From: Candidatus Acidiferrales bacterium
GTDB taxonomy: Bacteria > Acidobacteriota > Terriglobia > Acidiferrales > UBA7541
Direction: 5' to 3'
Assembly (NCBI GenBank): GCA_030038275.1
Contig: JASHPG010000187.1
Span: forward strand, 1 to 33,620
DNA: 33,620 nt
This document shows positions 1 to 8,116 of the stretch, one piece after another. The stretch's first letter is position 1, and every line of letters begins with the position of its first letter. The position numbers were made by a program, and so were the translations under genes. A model generated the notes under the pieces. The model worked only from the letters and a program-made list of their open reading frames with translations, was not told the origin of the DNA and ran no database searches.

Positions 1-1358
1 CCGTTCATAAGGGTTAGATCACCTTGATAGCCGAGCGTCCAGAGGATGTTGCCCGTTCCATTGCCGTTGTTATAGTCAACCTTGATGATCCACGATTGGT
101 CGCGGATTGAGACGATCAAATCCCCATCGCTCGGCGAATACACGACCGCGTTGGTGTGCGTCCAATCGGGCCAGCTAATCCCCTGCCGGGTGGTATCGAG
201 ATGATCGAACTCGTTCCACAGCCAGACTGGTTTGTGGTTCTGATCGAGATCGATCAGCACATCTCCTGTGACGGTGGTCCCGCTTATGACCTGCTGGGTT
301 GAGGCGATCACGATCAAATGTCCATTTGGCAGGACGGCGACGTCGTGATGCGTCCCGATAATCGTTATGTTGCATCCAGCGCATGTCGCGGCCGCGAGCT
401 CTTGATTCAACTGTGAGGCTGTCAGCGACCACAGAACGTTTCCTCCAAGGTCCACCTCCTCAAGCGTGGAATTGGTGCCATCTTCGGGTGTCGCGGCGGA
501 TAGGTTGATTAGGAAATTGCCGTCTAGAAGAAGTTTGGCCGGATTTATGCCGTAGGTGGCGGGAAGGTTTGGCGCGAATCCCCAAAGCACGTTTCCGGTG
601 AGATCCGTCACAGCAAGCACCATCTGGTTCGTCTGATTGAGATTGAAGAATTGCAGCAATTCGACGCCGCTCTGGGGCGTCTGACCGGCCGTCGTCGAGG
701 CTGTGATGGAGGGCAGGTCTGCCGCGGGCCAAGCCGACGTCGTAAACGTTTGGTCGGCGTCGTCCACGGTGTTGCTGCCCGTAAACTGAACCACGGCTCT
801 CATGTGATACAGAGTATTCGCCAGCATTCCCGCCACGTAGATGCTGACCGGGCCTCCGCCCGCAGGAGCGGTCTGGGTCCAGGTGCTGCGGCCATAGCTC
901 GTGTCCGTGCCGAACTCGATGGAGACGGTCGCGGCGGCCGGCGGATCGATCGTGTACTGCGCCACTTGCGGATTGTTCGTAGTGGTCACCACGCCGGGAG
1001 CCATCACCGATACGGTCGCCGAAGCCGATTTGGTCTTGTTGCGCACGCTGGTAGCCGTGATGGTGGCCGTGGCGTTTTGCGAGACGCTGGGAGCCGAGTA
1101 GTCGCCATTCGCGTCGATCGTGCCCACGGTGGAATTCCCGCCGGCAACGCCGTTCACGGCCCAGGTGACGTTCGTGTCCGTGGTCCCGGTAACGGCCGCC
1201 GCGAATTGCGTGGTTTGACCGGCGCCGACGTACGCCGTTTGCGGCGTTAACGAAACAGCCACATCTTCATTGTTGGGCGAACATCCCGCCCAAAAGCCGA
1301 TGAGCAACACCGCGCCAAGTACACCAAGAACACGAGCGGATCCAGATGTGCCAGCCAT
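1..1358 (-). CDS. Aryl-sulfotransferase-like lipoprotein with Ig-like domain (3' end off window)
   Basis: The reading frame is open from an ATG at 1358-1356 to the left edge (452 residues) with no stop, so the C-terminus is missing. The N-terminus is a hydrophobic signal ending in WAGC at residues 23-26, a plausible though not ideal lipobox, so the product is probably an exported lipoprotein. Residues ~32-118 look like a bacterial Ig-like (Big_2-type) domain and ~120-205 like a fibronectin III-type domain. The remainder resembles PAPS-independent aryl-sulfotransferases (PF05935-like propeller): His337-His338 in THHDVAVLPNGH, and His401 in DWTHTN followed by VSIRDQ. In that family a third His carries the sulfo group; it would lie beyond the edge. 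An AGGAG sits 7 nt upstream of the ATG. Transcribed divergently from the glycan locus. The sulfotransfer role is inferred from family resemblance only. Confidence 0.72.
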   Translation of the reverse strand, partial: MAGTSGSARVLGVLGAVLLIGFWAGCSPNNEDVAVSLTPQTAYVGAGQTTQFAAAVTGTTDTNVTWAVNGVAGGNSTVGTIDANGDYSAPSVSQNATATITATSVRNKTKSASATVSVMAPGVVTTTNNPQVAQYTIDPPAAATVSIEFGTDTSYGRSTWTQTAPAGGGPVSIYVAGMLANTLYHMRAVVQFTGSNTVDDADQTFTTSAWPAADLPSITASTTAGQTPQSGVELLQFFNLNQTNQMVLAVTDLTGNVLWGFAPNLPATYGINPAKLLLDGNFLINLSAATPEDGTNSTLEEVDLGGNVLWSLTASQLNQELAAATCAGCNITIIGTHHDVAVLPNGHLIVIASTQQVISGTTVTGDVLIDLDQNHKPVWLWNEFDHLDTTRQGISWPDWTHTNAVVYSPSDGDLIVSIRDQSWIIKVDYNNGNGTGNILWTLGYQGDLTLMN

Positions 1359-1365
1359 CTCTAAA

Positions 1366-1370
1366 CTCCT
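1366..1370 (-). promoter_or_regulatory. Shine-Dalgarno site of the aryl-sulfotransferase-like gene
   Basis: The minus strand reads AGGAG here, 7 nt before the ATG at 1358-1356. It supports the chosen start. Confidence 0.7.
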
Positions 1371-1656
1371 GATTCTGTGAATAAAAGCGCCTGCGAGCTG
1401 GGATGTGCCCCGGCGAGATCATAGCAGAGCGTCGGCGGCAGAATGCGGGAAATCTTGGGCGTGGCTGCTTACGTCACGGCGAAGAAAACTCAAATCGACC
1501 TTGGAAACCTTGCCCGTAGCTCTACCTCTTACGACCCTCGCTTGTTTGCACGCTCCGCGCCGCGACCGGCCGGAGTGGAGGGCCAGCCGGCATTCGTCCA
1601 AAATTGGTAACAGCGCGCGCGACAGCCCGTTGAACTGCGCATCCAACTAGCGAATA
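1371..1656. other. Divergent intergenic region
   Basis: This gap separates the minus-strand lipoprotein gene from the plus-strand glycan locus, so it must hold promoters for both. Short open frames on both strands have no start context or recognisable product and are not called. The only promoter-like element I can support is the plus-strand pair listed separately at 1630-1658. On the minus strand a TATGAT-like hexamer lies at 1418-1423 but has no convincing -35 partner. No RNA gene, repeat array or mobile element was seen. Confidence 0.6.
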
Positions 1657-1658
1657 AT
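1630..1658 (+). promoter_or_regulatory. Candidate sigma70-type promoter for the glycan locus
   Basis: TTGAAC at 1630-1635 and AATAAT at 1653-1658 are separated by exactly 17 nt, each close to the sigma70 consensus. The -10 element overlaps the first possible ATG (1657) of the next gene. If the promoter is real, that gene must start further downstream. Chance occurrence is possible. Confidence 0.4.
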
Positions 1659-3321
1659 GAATTCCCTGTTCCCGGCGGGTGGGTTTGCGCCGAAGGAAGA
1701 TCCGGGCTCAATCGAGGGGATGATGGAAGTGACTCCGGCCAGCAGCCGCGCGGAAACGCGCTCTCCCAAGCGTTCCGGCGAAGCGTCTTCCGCGTTCGGT
1801 GAATTTTCAGACGGAAAGCGCCCATCGACTACTCTCTCGGTGATCGTACCGGCGTACAACGAGCAATACCTGATTGGATCGAGCTTGGCGCGGCTCGGCG
1901 TGCTCGGCGAATCGCCGCTGCTCGAGTCGGTAAAGATCATCGTGGTGGACGACGGCTCCTCGGATGGAACAGCTGAAGCGATCCGCCTTTTCCGTGAATC
2001 GATCGAATCGCGCGAAGCCGACCCGAAAATCTCCTGGGTATGGGTGCGCCACCGGAAAAATAGCGGAAAAGGCGCAGCTATTCGCACGGGGCTCGAGCAC
2101 GTCGATACCGAACTCGTGGTGATTCACGACGCCGACCTGGAATATTTGCCTCGCGACCTGCTCTCGATGGTCGAGGTGTTCCTCCGCGAGGACGCGGATG
2201 CGGTGTTCGGCTCGCGTTTCATGTCAGGCGGCCACAAACGCGCCCTTTTCTTCCGGCACGCGCTGGGAAACAAGCTGCTCACTTTCCTGTGCGACATGGT
2301 TTGCGACCTGAACCTCTCGGACATGGAAACCTGCTACAAAATGGTGCGCGCCGAGTTGCTAAAGAGCATCCCGCTGGAGAGCTCCACGTTCGACGTTGAG
2401 CCCGAACTGGCCATCAAGCTCGCTAAGCGCGGGGCGCGTATTTTCGAAGTGCCCATTAGCTATTCCGGACGGACTTATGGCGAAGGGAAAAAGATCGGCT
2501 GGCGCGACGGTTTCCGGGCGCTTCGAGCCATCTTGCGTTACGCAGTGTCCGGGAAGATTTACATCGACGACGCTCACGGCGGCGAGATTCTCGACCGGTT
2601 GAACCGCGCTCCGCGCTTCAATCAGTGGATGGCGGACGTGATCCGCCCTTATATAGGCGATCGTGTTCTAGAGATCGGCGCCGGAACGGGAAATTTGTCG
2701 ATGCAGCTGATGCCGCGTTCGGTGTACTGGGCGACGGACGTCAACAGGCACTACCTCGATTACCTTCTTAAGCTTCGCGCCACTCGTCCCTACATGCGCG
2801 TTGCCTTTACCGATGCCGCCGACGCCGCCAGCTATCCGACGGGGCAGTCTCTCGATACCGTTGTGTGCCTCAACGTAGTGGAGCATATTCAGGACGATAT
2901 CGCCGCGCTGCGCAACATCCGCAGTGTGCTGGAGGATGGCGGGCGCGCAATCGTGCTGGTGCCGTGTGGACCGTGGCTATTCGGCACTCTCGATGAAGTT
3001 CTGGGCCACTTCCGCCGTTATACTCCGGATGAACTGGCATCTGTTTGCGGAGAGGCCGGTTTTCAAGTCGAGCAGATCTTGAAGTTTAATAAGCCGGGCG
3101 TACCGGCGTGGTGGTTTAACTGCCGGGTTCTGCGGCGCAAGACCTTCGGCTTGGCGCAGGTGCGCGTATTGAATCTCCTGACGCCGCTGTTCCGCCTGGT
3201 CGATTCTTGGTTGCCTCTTCCTCCGCTTTCCATAATCGCCGTGCTGCGGAAAGATGACGCCGACGCGCACCAACAGATTGGCCGCGAGATACGCGGTTTG
3301 CCGCCCCAGGCCCGGCCGTGA
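1657..3321 (+). CDS. Bifunctional GT2 glycosyltransferase / class I SAM methyltransferase
   Basis: 554 residues with two domains. Residues ~58-300 form a DPM1-like GT2 domain: SVIVPAYNE (61-69), VVDDGSSDGT (96-105), and HDAD with the metal-binding DXD at 158-160. Residues ~318-540 form a Rossmann methyltransferase: VLEIGAGTGN (337-346), CLNVVEH, then a hydrophobic-rich C-terminal part. Such fusions are a known bacterial type; the acceptor is unknown. GT2 enzymes of this kind often act on polyprenyl phosphate or on a growing lipid-linked glycan at the inner membrane. The start is uncertain: ATG 1657 has no Shine-Dalgarno site and overlaps a promoter-like -10 element. In-frame ATG 1720, ATG 1723 and GTG 1729 lie behind GAGGGG (1714-1719), and the first ~55 residues look unstructured. 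It is the first gene of the locus. Confidence 0.88.
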   Translation: MNSLFPAGGFAPKEDPGSIEGMMEVTPASSRAETRSPKRSGEASSAFGEFSDGKRPSTTLSVIVPAYNEQYLIGSSLARLGVLGESPLLESVKIIVVDDGSSDGTAEAIRLFRESIESREADPKISWVWVRHRKNSGKGAAIRTGLEHVDTELVVIHDADLEYLPRDLLSMVEVFLREDADAVFGSRFMSGGHKRALFFRHALGNKLLTFLCDMVCDLNLSDMETCYKMVRAELLKSIPLESSTFDVEPELAIKLAKRGARIFEVPISYSGRTYGEGKKIGWRDGFRALRAILRYAVSGKIYIDDAHGGEILDRLNRAPRFNQWMADVIRPYIGDRVLEIGAGTGNLSMQLMPRSVYWATDVNRHYLDYLLKLRATRPYMRVAFTDAADAASYPTGQSLDTVVCLNVVEHIQDDIAALRNIRSVLEDGGRAIVLVPCGPWLFGTLDEVLGHFRRYTPDELASVCGEAGFQVEQILKFNKPGVPAWWFNCRVLRRKTFGLAQVRVLNLLTPLFRLVDSWLPLPPLSIIAVLRKDDADAHQQIGREIRGLPPQARP

Positions 3322-3363
3322 TCCTTTGCGAGACCTTTTGAATTGCATGCATGGGCGGTAGGA

Positions 3364-4863
3364 ATGCGGACCGAATCAACTTCAACGCCTCGTCGTCGAA
3401 TTCTTTCGAATTACCAAATTGCGCTGGTCCTGCTTTTCCTAGTCACCCTGCCTCTTGTCAATCCCTGGGTTCGCGGCGACGGAGTGGGTTATTACGCTTA
3501 CGCCCGCTCGCTCTTGATCGACCACAAGCTCGATTTCACGCAAGATTGGCTCAGGGCAAACGCGTCCTTCCGCATGGGGCGCATCGACACCGATGGGCAA
3601 ATCGATCCGAGCCAATACACTTCCACAGGGCACCTAGACAACCATTTCTCGATCGGCCCCGCGATTTTGTGGTCCCCTTTTTTGATTGCCGCGCACGCTG
3701 GGGTGCTGATCGCTGACCGTTTCGGCGCGCACGTTCCCGCTGACGGGTTTTCGCGGCCTTACATCCTGGCGATGTCGTTCGGCACGGCTCTCTACGGATT
3801 TTTGGCCGTGGCGATTTCGTTCAGTCTGGCGCGGCGCTTCGTGGATGACTTGTGGGCGTTCATTGCGGCGATCGGAATTTGGTTCGGCAGTTCGCTGCCC
3901 GCATACATGTACTTCGATCCGTCCTGGTCGCACGCGCAGTCGGCATTCACCGTCGCCTTGTTCCTCTGGTATTGGTGGCGAACGCGCGGCCAACGCAGCA
4001 TCGTCCAGTGGGCCGTCCTCGGCGCGATGGGCGGGTTGATGATTGACGTTTATTACGTCACGGCTACCCTGATCCTCCTGCCCATCATCGAGTCTCTGGC
4101 TCAGTATTGGGAGTCTCTGCGGACCAGTTCACGCGACAAAGTGGCGCCGTGGATCGCCGGAAACATCGTTTTCAGCGTGATTCTGATCGCCGTCTTCTTT
4201 CCCACTTTGGCGACCAAAAAAATCATCTACGGCAGCTTCTTTAATTTCGGCTACACCGAGCATTGGTACTGGAATTCTCCCGCATTTTTCAAGGTTTGTT
4301 TTTCCGCGGATCACGGGCTCTTTACCTGGACTCCCATCCTGATCCTCGCGGTGCTAGGGCTTTACGCTTTGAGGGCTCGCGACCGGGCTTTCGCCTGGTG
4401 CTTAATCGCGGTATTCGTGCTGTATCTCTACGTGATGGGCTGCTATCAAAACTGGCACGGAATTTCGTCTTACGGCGGCCGCTTTTTTGTATCTCTGACG
4501 GTGCTGTTCGTCATCGGACTGGCAGCGCTCTTCGAGTGGTGCTCGCGGAAATGGAACGCGCGCGGAGCCGCCGGGCTGGCTTGCGGCGCCACCGCCGTTC
4601 TCGTGCTGTGGAACCTGGGCTTGATATTCCAGTGGGGAATGCATCTGGTTCCGACGCGCGGGCCTATTTCATGGCGCGAAGCAGCTTATAATCAGGTAAC
4701 CATCGTGCCCCAGGACGCGGCTTCCGCGATGAGAGCGTATCTCATGCGACGTTCCAGTCTCATGCAACACATCGAGCGTACCGATGTGCACGAGCTGAAG
4801 TCCCGGGACGGACAACAGGACGGGCGACGGTATCAACAGCAGGAAGGACGATCCAACGAATGA
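3364..4863 (+). CDS. Polytopic membrane protein, probable GT-C-type glycosyltransferase
   Basis: About 499 residues with roughly ten to twelve hydrophobic segments. After the first segment comes a loop with RGDGVGYYAYARSLL, where an Asp-containing motif resembles the first extracytoplasmic loop of GT-C (GT39/ArnT-like) enzymes, which use polyprenyl-phosphate sugars on the periplasmic side. A YGGRFF segment precedes the last helices. The C-terminal ~50 residues are polar and probably cytoplasmic. I chose ATG 3364; a longer in-frame TTG start at 3343 has no better ribosome site. The stop overlaps the next start in an ATGA (4860-4863), so the gene is probably coupled to the exporter permease. 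It could instead be another membrane-bound polymer enzyme; no specific substrate can be read from the sequence. Confidence 0.68.
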   Translation: MRTESTSTPRRRILSNYQIALVLLFLVTLPLVNPWVRGDGVGYYAYARSLLIDHKLDFTQDWLRANASFRMGRIDTDGQIDPSQYTSTGHLDNHFSIGPAILWSPFLIAAHAGVLIADRFGAHVPADGFSRPYILAMSFGTALYGFLAVAISFSLARRFVDDLWAFIAAIGIWFGSSLPAYMYFDPSWSHAQSAFTVALFLWYWWRTRGQRSIVQWAVLGAMGGLMIDVYYVTATLILLPIIESLAQYWESLRTSSRDKVAPWIAGNIVFSVILIAVFFPTLATKKIIYGSFFNFGYTEHWYWNSPAFFKVCFSADHGLFTWTPILILAVLGLYALRARDRAFAWCLIAVFVLYLYVMGCYQNWHGISSYGGRFFVSLTVLFVIGLAALFEWCSRKWNARGAAGLACGATAVLVLWNLGLIFQWGMHLVPTRGPISWREAAYNQVTIVPQDAASAMRAYLMRRSSLMQHIERTDVHELKSRDGQQDGRRYQQQEGRSNE

Positions 4864-5735
4864 ACTCCGCTCCGGCTAACGCCGCGGTCGCGCCGCCCGC
4901 GACATCGGGATCGTACGCACCCGTCCTTCATATACATCCGCCTTCCGGATGGTGGGCGATTCCGTTCGAGGAACTCTGGGTTACTCGCGAGCTGCTTTAT
5001 TTCTTCGTCTGGCGCGACATCAAAATCCGCTACAAGCAAACGGCGATCGGCGCGGCCTGGGCCGTTCTGCAGCCCCTACTGGCCATGATCGTTTTCACGC
5101 TGTTTTTCGGCAGGCTCGCGCATATTCCCTCGGACGGCCTACCCTACCCCATCTTCTATTACAGCGCTCTTTTGCCGTGGATGTACTTCGCCAGCTCGCT
5201 TCAAGCCGCTACGAGCAAAATCGTCGAAAACCAAAACGTCATTACCAAGGTCTATTTTCCGCGCCTGATGTTGCCGATCTCCGCGGTTGTCGCCGGACTG
5301 GTCGATTTTGCGATCTCGTTCGGGATGTTCATTGTTTTTATGGCTTATTACGCGGTGCGTCCTACTTGGGCGCTGGTTTATTTCCCGTTGTTTCTGCTCC
5401 TTGCACTCGCCACGGCTCTCGGAGCCGGGCTGTGGCTCTCCGCGCTCAACGCCATTTATCGCGACGTTCGCTACGTCGTTCCGTTTCTCGTGCAATTTTG
5501 GCTGTTGGCATCGCCGGTGGCCTATTCAAGTTCCCTAGTCCCCACCAAATGGCGCTGGTTGTATGGCTTCAATCCGATGGCAGGAGTCATCGAAGGCTTC
5601 CGTTGGTCGCTTACCGGACACGGTGTAGCGCCTGGCCGCATGCTGCTCACGTCGTCCGTTGTCGCGGTTGCCGGCCTGATTAGCGGGTTGTTATATTTTC
5701 AGCGCATGGAGACGACTATCGCTGACGTGGTCTGA
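4860..5735 (+). CDS. wzm: ABC-2 type polysaccharide export permease
   Basis: 291 residues with about six membrane segments. The N-terminal cytoplasmic stretch ending in WRDIKIRYKQT (51-61), just before the first helix, is characteristic of Wzm/TagG-type permeases, which form the channel for lipid-linked O-antigen or other polysaccharides. Length is normal for the family. The start overlaps the stop of the preceding membrane protein (ATGA). The ATPase gene follows 70 nt downstream, so the two make a complete exporter in the inner membrane. Together with the GT genes this points to ABC-dependent export rather than a Wzx flippase. Confidence 0.9.
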   Translation: MNSAPANAAVAPPATSGSYAPVLHIHPPSGWWAIPFEELWVTRELLYFFVWRDIKIRYKQTAIGAAWAVLQPLLAMIVFTLFFGRLAHIPSDGLPYPIFYYSALLPWMYFASSLQAATSKIVENQNVITKVYFPRLMLPISAVVAGLVDFAISFGMFIVFMAYYAVRPTWALVYFPLFLLLALATALGAGLWLSALNAIYRDVRYVVPFLVQFWLLASPVAYSSSLVPTKWRWLYGFNPMAGVIEGFRWSLTGHGVAPGRMLLTSSVVAVAGLISGLLYFQRMETTIADVV

Positions 5736-5805
5736 CGCGTATGCCCCGATATCAGACAACTCGCTCTTTCAGGTTTGGCGGCTCACCAGCGTCGATCTCT
5801 CAACC

Positions 5806-7026
5806 ATGAGCCAAACGGCCATTCACGTGGAGGGCGTCAGCAAGCTCTACCGCATAGGCGAGCGGGAGCGCTATCTCGCGTTGCGTGACGTGCTTGCCAA
5901 AGCATTTTCTGGCCGGAAGCGAGGCAATGGAACCCGGAACCGACCGGTACTCTGGGCGCTCAGAGATATCTCGTTCGACGTTCGCGAGGGTGAGGTTGTC
6001 GGTCTGATAGGCCGCAACGGAGCCGGTAAAAGCACGCTGCTGAAAATCCTGTCGCGCATCACCAAACCCACTGAAGGCTCGGCGACGATTCGCGGGCGCG
6101 TCGGGAGCCTACTGGAAGTAGGCACCGGCTTTCATCCGGAACTCACCGGCCGGGAAAACGTCTTCCTGAATGGCTCGATTCTCGGCATGAGCAAGCGCGA
6201 GATTCTGCGCAAATTCGATGAAATCGTGGCTTTCTCCGAAGTCGAACGCTTCCTGGATACGCCGCTCAAGTATTACAGCAGCGGGATGCAGGTTCGCCTC
6301 GCGTTTGCGGTGGCGGCGCATCTTGAACCGGAAATCCTCTTGATCGATGAAGTTCTCTCCGTTGGCGACGTGCAGTTTCAAAAGAAATGCCTAGGCAAAA
6401 TGCAAGATGTTTCCGCCTCAGGTCGAACGGTTGTATTTGTTAGCCACCAGATGGCGCAGGTCAGACGGCTGTGCAGCCGCGTGATTTGGATCGAATCCGG
6501 CGAGATTCATAGGGATGGCCCATCGCAGGAAACCGTTAGTACGTACGAGGCAGCCCTAGGTCGCCGCAACCGACCCGAAGCTCCGCGACAGAAGCGAGAT
6601 TCTATTCAGTACATCAGCTTCGTCAGGTGGGAGATCGTTAACGCAGAGGTAGGTGCCCCCCACACACTGGACCATTTGGGGCCGGTGACCGTTCGGTTTG
6701 TAATTGAAGCGCGGGAGCCAATGAGGAATGCGCGACAGGGCATGGCGCTTTACGATCACGAACGGAAGCTAATTTGGTCCAAGGCACCCGAAAGTATCTC
6801 GTTCGAGCCGGGCGAGTATCTCATGGACCACACCTTCCCTATGTTGCCTCTGCGTCCTGGTTTCTACACTTGGGCTGTGACCCTCTATGACCAGGACTGG
6901 ACATTAATCGACGGGTGGGATTGCGAACCCGAGATGCACGTCGCGACGGAAAACTACCAGACTCCGCGCGACGAATGGACTGGGATTTTGAATATGCCTT
7001 CCACGTTCAAAGGCGTAAAACAGTAA
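5806..7026 (+). CDS. wzt: Polysaccharide ABC transporter ATP-binding protein with C-terminal cargo domain
   Basis: 406 residues. The nucleotide-binding domain spans ~1-250: Walker A GRNGAGKST (69-77), signature YSSGM (157-161), Walker B EILLIDE (176-182), D-loop SVGD, and switch His214. Residues ~265-400 match the layout of the extra Wzt C-terminal beta-sandwich (FVRWEIVNAEV, FVIEAREP, LRPGFYTWAVTLYD). In E. coli O8/O9a this domain recognises the modified non-reducing end of the finished O-antigen and gates its export. TagH-like ATPases without cargo recognition usually lack it. The partner permease lies directly upstream. The domain suggests that this glycan carries a specific cap, which the methyltransferases or carbamoyltransferases nearby could supply. 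Confidence 0.92.
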   Translation: MSQTAIHVEGVSKLYRIGERERYLALRDVLAKAFSGRKRGNGTRNRPVLWALRDISFDVREGEVVGLIGRNGAGKSTLLKILSRITKPTEGSATIRGRVGSLLEVGTGFHPELTGRENVFLNGSILGMSKREILRKFDEIVAFSEVERFLDTPLKYYSSGMQVRLAFAVAAHLEPEILLIDEVLSVGDVQFQKKCLGKMQDVSASGRTVVFVSHQMAQVRRLCSRVIWIESGEIHRDGPSQETVSTYEAALGRRNRPEAPRQKRDSIQYISFVRWEIVNAEVGAPHTLDHLGPVTVRFVIEAREPMRNARQGMALYDHERKLIWSKAPESISFEPGEYLMDHTFPMLPLRPGFYTWAVTLYDQDWTLIDGWDCEPEMHVATENYQTPRDEWTGILNMPSTFKGVKQ

Positions 7027-7075
7027 GGCCTGAATCGTTGACCGGAGAACATAGATCGATTTCGTACACGCAAGC

Positions 7076-8116
7076 ATGGAGACCGTAGTCACGGTAGTAA
7101 TCGACACATTCAACCACGAGCGCTTTATCGAGGAAGCGATCCGAAGCGTCCTCAGCCAAGATTTCCCGCAATCTCAAATGGAAATACTGGTGGTGGATGA
7201 CGGTTCGACAGATCGCACGGCGGAGATCGTTCGTCAGTTCGAACCACAAATAAAGTTGCTGCGAAAAGCTAATGGCGGACAAGCGTCGGCGATTAGCTTT
7301 GGCGTGGCGCATGCAAGGGGTGAATTTGTTGCGTTTTTGGATGGAGATGATGTTTGGCTGCCAAACAAAGTTTCCCGGGTCGTAGCCGAGTTCGAAAGGA
7401 ACCTGCGCGCCGTGCTCGTTTACCATAAATTCTCGTTCTGGGACTCACGAGACGGCCGGGAGTGGAATCCCAAATGGCCGCTAGTTTCCGGTGACATCCT
7501 GGCCGATCGCCACAAAATGCAGCTTTACAGCCCCGCTCCGACGTCGTCGTTGGCTTTCCGTAAAACATGCCTCGACCGGCTCACACCAGTCCCGCAAAGA
7601 TGTTCCTACATGCACGACGCTTACCTCACTGGGACCGCGATTTTCTTGGGGCCTGTGTCGGCACTGCCGGAGTCCCTCACCAAAAATAGGGTTCACGGCA
7701 ACAATCTCTGGTATACGGTGGCAGGATGTCAGACGCGAGAGGCCTTGGAGCGCCGCGTAGGCATTCGGCATGCGGTGATCGAGAGCACGAACGGGTGGAT
7801 CAGCAAGAATGTTCCAGCCTCGACGCTGCCTAAAGCGCGCGAATTCGTGTTGCTTGCGGAATTAGCATGTGAAGCAGACGAGTTCCTGCTTCACGCTCCT
7901 GGGCGTCTACGCTTCGCGAGACACCTCGTACGACGTGCGTGGCATTACGGTGCGCGCATGACATGGCGCCACCGGCTCGTGACCTATATGAATGCCTTCG
8001 GATCTCTGTTCACAGGGTACGAGCATCTCCATCTGCTGGATGAATGGCGCGTGCGTATCAAGCATATGTTAACCGGCCGATCGGGCGCAGCGTTCCCGGG
8101 AGCTAGCGTGAAATGA
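7076..8116 (+). CDS. GT2 family glycosyltransferase
   Basis: 346 residues. A GT-A fold is shown by VTVVIDTFNHERF at the start, VVDDGSTDRT, KANGGQASA and the metal-binding DGDD at 89-92. The C-terminal third is helix-rich with many Arg and Trp residues, as in enzymes working at the membrane face. Its first ~90 residues match those of the next gene at about 67 of 90 positions in a hand alignment, so the two are paralogues in tandem. The stop overlaps the next start (ATGA, 8113-8116). The donor and acceptor sugars cannot be told from the sequence. Confidence 0.9.
   Translation: METVVTVVIDTFNHERFIEEAIRSVLSQDFPQSQMEILVVDDGSTDRTAEIVRQFEPQIKLLRKANGGQASAISFGVAHARGEFVAFLDGDDVWLPNKVSRVVAEFERNLRAVLVYHKFSFWDSRDGREWNPKWPLVSGDILADRHKMQLYSPAPTSSLAFRKTCLDRLTPVPQRCSYMHDAYLTGTAIFLGPVSALPESLTKNRVHGNNLWYTVAGCQTREALERRVGIRHAVIESTNGWISKNVPASTLPKAREFVLLAELACEADEFLLHAPGRLRFARHLVRRAWHYGARMTWRHRLVTYMNAFGSLFTGYEHLHLLDEWRVRIKHMLTGRSGAAFPGASVK

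Noticed and set aside
651-1250. 199-codon plus-strand open frame
   Set aside because: It is antisense to the lipoprotein frame, has an Arg/Gly-rich composition and no recognisable domain. The opposite strand has a lipobox, Ig-like domain and family motifs.
1405-1650. 81-codon frame in the divergent intergenic region
   Set aside because: No start context, no domain, and it ends just before the next gene; the minus strand is open there as well.
7038-7066. TTGACC as a -35 box before the first GT2 of the tandem pair
   Set aside because: No acceptable -10 hexamer at 16-18 nt spacing.
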